Source: Hypsibius dujardini (Eukaryota; Tardigrada; Eutardigrada; Parachela; Hypsibiidae). Taken from it: a stretch of 41,595 bases of DNA. The notes beneath the pieces are model-generated. The model searched no databases. It worked only from the letters and a program-made list of their open reading frames with translations, and was not told where the DNA came from. Where the stretch lies: assembly GCA_001579985.1 (NCBI GenBank), contig LRSR01005073.1, positions 1 through 41,595 on the forward strand, written 5' to 3'. A program made the translations under genes and the position numbers. Position 1 is the first letter of the stretch. Each line of letters begins with the position of its first letter. This document shows, in pieces, positions 33,661 to 41,595 of this stretch.

Positions 33661-33884
33661 GGTTGTCGGACGGTGGGCACTTGAGAGCGCACTCTTAAAT
33701 GGGCGCAAAAACTAAGTAAGTTTTTTCCGCGATGAAATATTTCTATTTGTAGGGCTTGGCCCACCGTATGTACACATTGTGACCGGTCGTTCAAAACCCG
33801 GGCTAGCCTTTAAGGCCTCATAGGATGGGCGCCTAGTCGTGTTATTAGGGCCATCGGGAGAATCGAACCGGATGAGGTTGTGGG

Positions 33885-34551
33885 CAGAGATGGGCAACTC
33901 CGGTAAAACAAACTCCAACTCCACTCCAACTCCTTTCCCAACTCCAACTCCACTCTTTTCCCACAAGAACCCACTCCAACTCCACTTCAACTCCACTCCG
34001 ACTCCACCCGTCAAATATACCTAATAAAAAACATGAAATTACATTTTTATTTTTACTCACCGTTCACACGACACATCAGGAGATTCTCGAAATTTGCTTC
34101 GGTCGTTCGCTGACGACGTTCAGAAAGAATAATATCAGACAAATTGAAAGTGCGTTCAATATCGGCGGGGCCGTAAAAACTCAAATCACAGCCCTTCTTA
34201 ATCGAGAAAATTTCACATAATTCTTCCGATAAGAAATTGGACTAGTTCCCACAGCTGGCAAGGCGATATCCTGCTTCAGCTCCTCGCGGTAGAACAGAGA
34301 AGAGACTACAGTCCGTTGCTGAGCCGGGCAACGCGCATGGCCTATGGCCTAGTGGGCCACGTTTGATTTTTTCACAATAAACCAATCAAATGAAATCTCA
34401 ACGCCACAAATTCGATAAAACATACAATCCCACTCCGCGCAGATCAACTCCAACTCCAGCTGTTTCAACTCCAACTCCGGCTAAAAACTCCGGCGTAGAG
34501 CTGATGGAGTTGAAAAACTCCAAACTCCGGATCCGGAGTTGCCCATCTCTG
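33885..34551 (-). mobile_element. Internally deleted hAT transposon with C-terminal transposase remnant
   Basis: The 667-bp element has perfect 19-bp inverted ends, CAGAGATGGGCAACTCCGG and its complement, and is flanked by near-identical 8-bp duplications GTTGTGGG (33877-33884) and GTTGAGGG (34552-34559). Inside, the minus strand around 34060-34180 reads 'ADIERTFNLSDIILSERRQRTTEANFENLLM', the hAT C-terminal dimerisation region ('ERxFS..g.i...RR..l...n.e.L'). The rest of the transposase is absent. Subterminal zones next to both ends consist of AACTCC/ACTCCA repeats (about 33908-34012 and 34430-34520). No longer autonomous. It sits between the head-to-head MEIOB and PGAP3 genes. Confidence 0.88.
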
Positions 34552-34906
34552 GTTGAGGGTGATTGTGGGGTGGCCCTTCAACGCCCCCTTGTTTATGCAC
34601 GGCAAGACAGTTTCGTGGTGTGGCAGACTACACAAGCTGCCGGAAGCATTCCTTTCTGAGTTCTTCACTGTGTTTCAGCACACTCTACTTTCTCTTTACT
34701 TTGCATATACCTTTTTTGACTTCGAAACGCTCAGATTTGCACGACCGCATAGTAAAACAAAAAGATCTCTTCTGCTGGCGCCGAGGCTCCAATTTTAGTC
34801 CTATGAAATTGAACCGAACAGCTTGCCATATTATAAATTGACTTATGGTGTCCCGCGTGGATCACAGCATCAGATTTGTTGTAGTTTTTTACTTTGTTTT
34901 TTTACT

Positions 34907-36667
34907 ATGGATTCTTCGGTATTCTTTCTGTTGATCCTCTCGTTCTTTTGCCTCACATTGACAAGCTGCGTGTATGGCTCGGTAGGTGATCGGAGTGAGG
35001 CGTTTCGGAATTGCCTGTCACAGTGTTTCTGGCGGAAATGCCCAGCCAAGGCAGCTCCTCAGAGCACGATCGATCTCCCGAATGACGATTGGAGTCGCAA
35101 TCAACCGTGGTATTTGAAACTGCTGGTGTGGGAATGTGAGGACGAGTGTAAATACTCGTGTATGTGGGAGGTGGTGGAGATTTTTCAAAAGAACGACCGA
35201 GCGGTGCCGCAATTCTACGGCAAGGTGGGTTTTTTGCAAAGGCGAATGATTGATTGATAGATTGGTGTGAATTTTGTTTCGCAAATTGTCATATATGAGA
35301 TATGGGTTGATTGATCACTTGCCCCTTATTGAGACGTCACTGTATGTTCGTTTCAAAAGTTACGATAAAGCTGTTTTATGTTTCTACATTCGGTTCGTGT
35401 CGTCATTATCCTTAACTTTTTCTCAGTGGCCATTTGTCCGACTCTTCGGAATACAAGAACCGGCGTCGGCGCTCTTCTCCGTCTTCAACGGACTCGCTCA
35501 CTTCTTCATGCTCCAAAAGATCGTCCAAAGAGTACCCCGTGATGCACCGACATACCGGCTGTGGTATAGTTACGCACTGGTCAGTCTTCAATACCGGTAC
35601 TGCATTTTTGTGGACAAATGAATTTACCGTACTTTGCATTTTTTTCTTCATTAAAACGATTTCACTTTTCAGATCTCAATGAACGCTTGGTTTTGGAGCG
35701 CTGTCTTTCATACCCGCGACTTCCCATTCACAGAGGTCTGTGAAGTGTGAAGAAATCACATTTTCCTGAATCCGGTTCCGTCTCTTTATTCTTGGTCTCT
35801 TTTCTCAGAAAATGGACTACTTCGGAGCTTTAGCTGGAGTTCTCTTCTCTTTTTATACTTTCATATTGAGGTTCGTCTCTGCTGAGGAAAGAGCTTTTTG
35901 TCTGACTGTCTGTTTGTCTGTCTGTCTGTTTGCTGCCTGCCTGCCTGCCTGCCTGTCTCTCTGTCTCTCTGTCTGTCTGCCCGTCCGTCTGGCTGTCTGT
36001 TATTCGGGCGTTCCTATTATGAACTTTTTATGCAGGATGATTGGGAGCGATCAGGCCTGGAAGTGGCTGGTACCGGGGGCGGCCTGCCTGACCTTCTTCG
36101 TCTATCACGTTCACTACCTTGCATTCGTCCACTTTGACTATGGCTACAACATGCTAGCCAATGTGACTGTCGGTACGTGAATCTGCCCCTGTCGCTTTGT
36201 GAAGCATTTTCCATATTAAAATTACTGCAACTCTTTTTCCGCTTACCGCAATGCTTGGCGGTTACACCACAGGCATCCTCAATTCTGTGGGTTGGTTGGT
36301 TTTTTGTGTGGTGAAACGTAACGGACGTTCGTGGAGAGACATGGCGCCATGCGCATTATCTGTCCTGTTCGTGGACTGTTTGATGTTGTTGGAACTGCTG
36401 GACTTTCCGCCTTTCCTGTGGACCTTTGACGCTCATTCTCTTTGGCACTTTGGCACTATTCCAGTTACTTTCGTCTGGTATAAGTAAGTTGTCAAATGGA
36501 TATGTATACAGACAGAAATACAGACAGACATACAGAGAGACAACCAGACAAGCGACACTATATGCATGCATTCTGTATTTAACTGCAGTCAAATCTTTTT
36601 ATTTAGATTTTTGATTGACGACGCACGGCATTTATGCGGTATCAAGAAGACCGACAAGATTGCATAA
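34907..36667 (+). CDS. PGAP3: PGAP3 / PER1 family GPI-anchor fatty-acid remodelling protein
   Basis: Seven exons, 34907-35224, 35427-35579, 35673-35735, 35809-35870, 36036-36172, 36273-36483 and 36607-36667, all GT-AG, give 334 residues (human about 320). The ATG at 34907 starts a clean signal peptide (FFLLILSFFCLTLTSC); an in-frame ATG 84 nt upstream would spoil it. Family marks: lumenal CLSQC...RKC...WECEDECKYSCMW, then GKWPFVRLFGIQEPASALFSVFNGLAHF, SMNAWFWSAVFHTRD, KMDYFGA, YHVHYLAFVHFDYGYNM and DFPPFLWTFDAHSLWHFGTIPVT. The conserved Ser, Asp and His residues of the CREST hydrolase superfamily are present. In other animals PGAP3 removes the sn-2 fatty acid of GPI anchors in the Golgi. The C-terminus, DDARHLCGIKKTDKIA, is intact. 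Separated from MEIOB by 1.25 kb, head to head. Confidence 0.95.
35899..36002. repeat. (TCTG)n microsatellite in PGAP3 intron 4
   Basis: CTGT/CTGC tetramers filling most of the 165-bp intron 35871-36035. Confidence 0.95.
36506..36550. repeat. Short (CAGA)n tract in PGAP3 intron 6
   Basis: ACAGACAGAAATACAGACAGACATACAG inside intron 36484-36606. Confidence 0.85.
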
Positions 36668-38836
36668 AGAATTCATAGTTCGTAGAATTATACTCGTTAA
36701 ACGCTTTGCAGACAGAACCGGGTAGTTAAAAATTTGTGAGTGCTTTTTCAAAAGGTTTGCTTCTGCTAATCCTACGCTTAAGAAAATCTAAATCTGTAGT
36801 TATGAAAAAATAAGGCCTCATTCCACCTTGCCTGATGTCATCGCCTCTTGCCTGACTCTTGCTAGTAGTTGCCAGTGGTACTCGACCAACTTAACCTTTG
36901 CACATGACTGACAGGACTGTCCAAAATCTTAATGCTCTAGCTCTAGGTGCTCTCTCGTCAGAATTTTGGAATTGGAATTACTACTGCGTCGTGCGGACCC
37001 CATGATGGATGTGTGTTGCTTGCAAGGGCTATCAACGCATACACGTACATGTAGCAGCACAGCGTTATCAACTTCGCAGTTGTGGCATTATTTATCATTT
37101 CCAGAATACACCTACGTGTGGCTGCTTGTTGCATTTAGTGGGCCTTCATCCAATGCGCAGACAGCAAACCACAAAGGGGGGCATGTGCTGACCGTTTTTC
37201 AATGCTCCGCGGGGCAGATAGTCAAAGGAAAATCAACCCCTCCCTCCCCCCCCAAATTACAGGAACTTCTTGGTCGGTAATGGTATGACGCACTTGGAAA
37301 GGAGCCTGCCATGTTTAGTGCTCCTTTGCAGGAAGGTTCGAGAACGATCGTTCTCTATGGTTCCTTTTGGCGCTCCGCGTGCAGCGTTGTTCCAAGGTCC
37401 GCTCTAATTTCCGATGACATTTGGCTGCTCTTTGATTCGCTGAAGCTTTGGCGTATTGGTCCAGTTCGTACGCGGTGTCCGGCCGGGAACTTTCGCGAAC
37501 CGGAACTCCGTTCCTAATTCGAGCCACGCCGTTTGCTGCTGGCCTAACATCAGTCAGTAGCAATTCCAACATGATAATAGAACTCAGCATACATATCAAA
37601 CTAAACGTGTTTTGAAAAGTTTCGTATGCCGTCGAAAGTTCAATTTGGAATCGTTTTACATCAGCAAAATATTCTTCAGAAACGACTGGGCGGAGTTATG
37701 AGCACTTTCGGAAAGGGACTGAGAGTGATAGCGTAGTTTTCAATGATTCGCTGATGGCTCAATCGATCCTCTGAGCACTGCCCAATAACTGGCTGAATTC
37801 CCAATCGATTGAAATTGAACTCCGGATGGGACAGGGGCAAACAAGTTTATTCCAATGTATACAAAGTTCGGAAAGAATTGAATATATAGGGACAACTTTA
37901 AAGATCCTGTGGTGCTATAACAGGTACTAGCTTTATTTTCCAGTTGGTACGATGGTTCCTATGGTGTGAATGCGTTTAAGAGCATCAATGAAAACGACCT
38001 GTACTTTTATGCATTACAGTTTTTCGATAAGCATCGACTGCCATTTTGTAGCCTATCAATTTCATTTGGTATGGGCTTGATTGATCAATCGTACGTAACC
38101 GAGCTTTTGGCTCATGGAATGCTTCGTTCACTGACCGACCATTCGTAGCGCTGAACCCAGAGTACCAGCAAAATCGTCCTACCACGAAACCCCTTCTTAT
38201 GACCGGACTCTTCGCGCCATCGGGTTATCGTAACACGAAACTTTTCATACCATCGTACCATCGAACCGTCCTAACGTAAGACTCGGAGCCCTTTAGGGAC
38301 CCATTTACTCTGTTTGGTCTCATATACCCAATTCTTACTAGAATTCTTACTGTGTGGGAACGGCACACCCCCGTCGTAGATCGACAAGACATGACAAGAT
38401 AATGAGCTGATGAGGACTAGGCCGCGGACTCTTGGTACGCAAGTTTCAGTCACGAAACCTTCATGCGTGAGACTCAATTGGTGTTTGCATTAGTTCGGGA
38501 CCCGAGCAAACGTCAAGAACGCTTCCTAAATACGGAGCGGGAGCAAAAAGAGTGCATTTTACTTTCGTTCATGTCGGTAGCAGTATGTTGGTTACAGTTG
38601 GATATGACGAGTGCGGTTGGTCATGTTGACCATCTCATGGTTACGCGTATCAGCAGTGGGATGTCTGCGCTTAATGCAATCAATGAAGGTGGTCCTTAAT
38701 CCCGGGGTCGTTAGGATGATCATCTATGCACTAGTCACAGAACCTGAGGCAGCACATATACCGTAGGGTAGGGGTTAAGCCATCAGAGTTTCAAAGGCCC
38801 ATTGGTTGGAGAGAGCCACGAATGTACGGTACTCAC
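36668..38836. other. Intergenic between convergent PGAP3 and GPCR genes; missing GPCR exon sought here
   Basis: The final GPCR exon (TM7 and tail) should lie on the minus strand here if the gene is compact. I looked for an NPxxY-like TM7 after an acceptor and found none. Short C-tracts occur near 37238-37252. Otherwise nothing recognised. Confidence 0.45.
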
Positions 38837-40523
38837 CGATCGAGGAGAGTATGATGAGCGCACGGAACAGCGGCGATTCGAGGTCTCGGACGCTGGCGGA
38901 AAGACTAAAGATTCCCGGCGGCAGAGCGCACACCATGAAGACCAGGCACATAGCGAAGGCCGTCTTTGTCACGGTCCGTTCCCGTTCCATCTGGTAGCGC
39001 GAGACTAGTCGGGCCTGCCAGCGCGGAACGATCCGCATCTGACGACGGCGCGTGAGTATTAGTTTGACGAGAATGGCCGAGTAGCAGGCCACGTTGACTG
39101 TCAGCGCCACGAACGTGAAGAAGATCATGCAAAAGCGGAAGTACACCAAGGAACTGCTGGATGTATAGGTAAAGGCGCACCGGTCGAACTGGTGGGTGTA
39201 GCCGTACTTGACACCCAATCCGAACAGGGGAAACACGAGAACCACCGCCGCCACCAACCAGGGCGTGATCACAAAAATCCCTTGACAAAATTATAAATAA
39301 TATTAGCAACGGTTTTACAAAGGCGTAGTTCACCTATAATAGGCCAAACAAATGAACGAACACATTACGAACAACATACATGTAGCCAAAACGGCTATAA
39401 AATGGAGCAAAGCATGTATTGCGGGACAAAATAATATGTGTTGCAACACTCACAGCAAAAGATTTATCGAGTATTGAAGAACAGTTATTGTATATTCAAG
39501 ACCATACATTTTAACCGCATACACGAGACAGTATCGAAAAATTAAGGAACAGGGGTTGACTCGGAAGAGAAATCAAGCAGTTAAGCGTATGACTAATTAT
39601 AGTGACGTCTAAAATGGGACTTGAACTGTAGAATCGATCAATCTACATAGTCCTCAATCGGGTTAATCTAAAACGAGTCATTAAACTGCTTGCTGAATTT
39701 ATTAACAGAATGCTAACAAACAGATCTATGTAGCACAGAGTTGCCACAATTAGAAAATCGAATGGAAGCAAACAGGGGAATGAGGTAGAGAAAACATTTT
39801 AAATCGGAAAGGGAAACTGCACAGATAATTGCCGATGAATAGAATTGAACCAGAACAAGGGGGAACAAAATAGAAAAGGAACAGAAACACCCAATACAGG
39901 CTCTTATCATTGCTATTCAGCATGGCATACCAGAGAACGCAAACAATTTGCCTGCATTATTAAATGAAATAAACAACAAAACTTGCGTGATGAGCAAGAA
40001 CAGCTTCTAGCGTATTTTACTGTACTATATATTGTACCTAGTATTTCCTTTTACCTGCACAGACACGGGATCTCAGCCAAGGGAACCGATTAACGGTGAC
40101 CACCACGATGAAAAAGCGATGGAGTGCTATGGATGCGTGGATGAGGAAGTCCACGGCAATTATCTCCCGGTAGATGAAACCAGCTGCTTGACAGAGCCCC
40201 GCGTACCGGGACGTGGCCAGGAAGTTGGACCGTCCGACGATGGCGGTGTAGGCATGCAGCGGGCAGGATACCACACTGAAAACGAGCGTCGTCACTGCGA
40301 TGTTGATGTAGAGTTGGTCGATGGACGAACGAAGTTCTCGCCGCTGTCGGCAAATTAGGATCATGAGTAAAATCGAACCAATTGTTCCCGCTATGCCGAC
40401 TGCCGCACAGACGAGGCCGGAAGCTTGCTTGTACGCGCGGATCCAGGCGTGTTGTGAGACGTTGCCCGTTCCTGCGAGCTCCTCTGAGGCATCGTTAGCC
40501 AATAATGTCAAGTTCAGCTCCAT
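38837..40523 (-). CDS. Class A (rhodopsin-like) G-protein-coupled receptor, 3' partial
   Basis: Two minus-strand exons, 40055-40523 and 38837-39280, give 304 residues in phase. The ATG at 40523 is chosen over one 114 nt upstream because it opens a short N-terminus with glycosylation sites NLT and NVS just before TM1. TM1-TM6 are visible: SGLVCAAVGIAGTIGSILLMIL; YINIAVTTLVFSVVSCPLHAY; a Cys before TM3 (GLCQAAGF) and IHASIALHRFFIVV; ITPWLVAAVVLVFPLFG; an ECL2 Cys (DRCAF); VALTVNVACYSAILVKLI; AFAMCLVFMVCALPPGIF. TM7 begins (FRALIILSSIG) but is cut by a strong donor (G|GTGAGT). Reading through gives 18 unlikely residues and a stop. Odd residues: T for Asp2.50, HRF for DRY, CALP for CWxP. Possibly moody/melatonin-like; ligand unknown. 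Confidence 0.88.
39281..40054 (-). other. GPCR intron, 774 bp
   Basis: Donor GTAAAA after ...RVCAG and acceptor TTTGTCAAG|GG before the TM4 exon. AT-rich; no other feature seen. Confidence 0.75.
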
Positions 40524-41164
40524 ACTAAGGCAGCTCTTTATGTATAGAATAACCACACACGACTCGACGTAGCCTTGAACTGTAAAGCGATGGTGCTTTA
40601 CTTCTATGCTTCCCAATTTTTGCGGAGCAAGTATCAATACGAATAGTTGAATGACTGATGTGTGGGTACCCCATTTAGCAAGAACTTGTAAATAAATATT
40701 GTTTAGAGTCGCTTTAAAATCGCCATCGTAGCGTATTTATATCGGCGTACGGCTACATGTACGAATTATTTGAATTTCCATTTGAATGATTGGGCCCTTT
40801 GGTAGGCGGATACTGCGTTCCAGATTAAGTCTGGTTGCTGCTCTTGAGAACTCCTATCCTAGTGACATCACCGAGGGTCTGCGCCAAGGCATTGAATGAA
40901 ATAATACTCGTACAATGTAGGATCGTTCCTCGTTCCATCCTGTAATAATGATTGCACATGATGATTGTACACGATTGCGTATGATGATATATTTACAAGT
41001 AATTTTATTAGAGACAGTCGGCGTTCGTTCGCATTATTATTGGTAATACAGATTTAGATAAAATAGCGAAAAGCATGTGTTAAAATGTAAAACAGGGGTA
41101 CAACACAATTTATTCCAGTATCGCACCATATTGTATACTGAAAAAATGGTTTTGTTATAAACTA
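40524..41164. other. Upstream region of the GPCR gene, no exon recognised
   Basis: AT-rich noncoding sequence; presumed 5' UTR and promoter of the minus-strand receptor. No further exon was found. Confidence 0.5.
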
Positions 41165-41517
41165 TGAGGTAAGGGCACTGGAATGGGCCAATTGTTTTTC
41201 CCGTACCCTGGAATGGGCCACCCGGGAATCAGAACTTTCACACAAAGTTTTGGCTATCATTAAGGTTTTAAGCGACAGAGAATAATCGATAATCTGGTGG
41301 AATGCGTATCAGATTAGAAAAAAATTGCGGGAACATGCTTAAAAAAGAGAAATAAAAAGCTCCATTGGACGATTGGAGAAATTCCATTGTAGAGGTCGCT
41401 GACCACGCAGTGACCTATCTGTTTTTGATTAATTTGCGACAGAGCGCCCCCTGCCGCCCGGTGGCCCATTCCAGGGTACGGGAAAGTCAAGTGGCCCATT
41501 CCAGTGCCCTGACCTCA
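41165..41517. mobile_element. Long-TIR MITE (353 bp), TA-flanked
   Basis: The two ends form inverted repeats of about 60 bp with only a few mismatches. The left arm begins TGAGGTAAGGGCACTGGAAT and the right arm, reverse-complemented, begins TGAGGTCAGGGCACTGGAAT. Each arm holds two copies of TGGAATGGGCCA about 30 bp apart. Both sides are flanked by TA (41163-41164 and 41518-41519), which fits a Tc1/mariner-type target duplication. The centre of about 230 bp is noncoding. Confidence 0.82.
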
Positions 41518-41595
41518 TACTGTATTCGGACCGTCAATTCAGATGAAAGATAAAAAACGAAATCATGATTCCGTGTACCGGTACGTTTATACTTG

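Noticed and set aside
37311-37599. Possible GPCR tail exon in minus-strand frame (hydrophobic ICMLSSIIMLELLL)
   Set aside because: The hydrophobic run is too short, has no TM7 signature, and is not preceded by an acceptor in the needed phase.

Overview
The window is nuclear DNA of an animal. Genes are split by GT-AG introns, intergenic space is long, and non-LTR and hAT transposon debris and microsatellites are common. The gene set (MIF family, Ly6/uPAR GPI protein, ITG-like neuropeptide precursor, MEIOB, PGAP3, class A GPCR) fits an invertebrate. The ITG-like precursor, known to me mainly from arthropods, points to an ecdysozoan, perhaps a panarthropod such as a tardigrade. That placement is inference. 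All exon models were joined by eye from splice sites, reading phase and family knowledge.

Layout. (1) 1-6,300: a tandem segmental duplication of about 2.6-2.9 kb, each copy carrying a complete three-exon MIF/D-dopachrome tautomerase gene on the minus strand (1335-1912 and 4791-5372). Copy 2 has a 313-bp hAT-type MITE with an 8-bp target duplication; copy 1 keeps the empty site. A decayed reverse-transcriptase fragment lies between the copies. (2) 6,870-10,080: two defective copies of a non-LTR retrotransposon with a C-terminal restriction-like endonuclease, both lacking the RT catalytic core. (3) 10-17 kb: mostly noncoding, with a candidate three-exon membrane-protein 3' end on the minus strand (12096-12753) and a (GTGTCT)n minisatellite. 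(4) 16,983-20,419: a Ly6/uPAR GPI-anchored protein in four coding exons, plus strand. (5) 21.3 kb: a foldback repeat. (6) 22,572-29,631: an ITG-like (prohormone-3-like) secreted precursor in four exons with a 5.9-kb first intron. (7) 30,483-33,660 minus: a 13-exon, 502-residue MEIOB homologue. (8) 33,885-34,551: a deleted hAT element in the intergenic space between head-to-head MEIOB and PGAP3. (9) 34,907-36,667 plus: a complete seven-exon PGAP3 gene. (10) 38,837-40,523 minus: a class A GPCR whose last TM7/tail exon I could not find. (11) 41,165-41,517: a long-TIR MITE flanked by TA.

The genes do not form a common pathway; this is an ordinary gene neighbourhood (a tautomerase, meiotic recombination, GPI-anchor remodelling, a GPI-anchored surface protein, neuropeptide signalling, a receptor). 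The most useful signals are the nested history of duplication and transposition at the MIF locus, recurrent (CAGA)n tracts inside introns of three adjacent genes, the divergent ITG-like C-terminus, and the uncatalogued membrane-protein exons near 12 kb.
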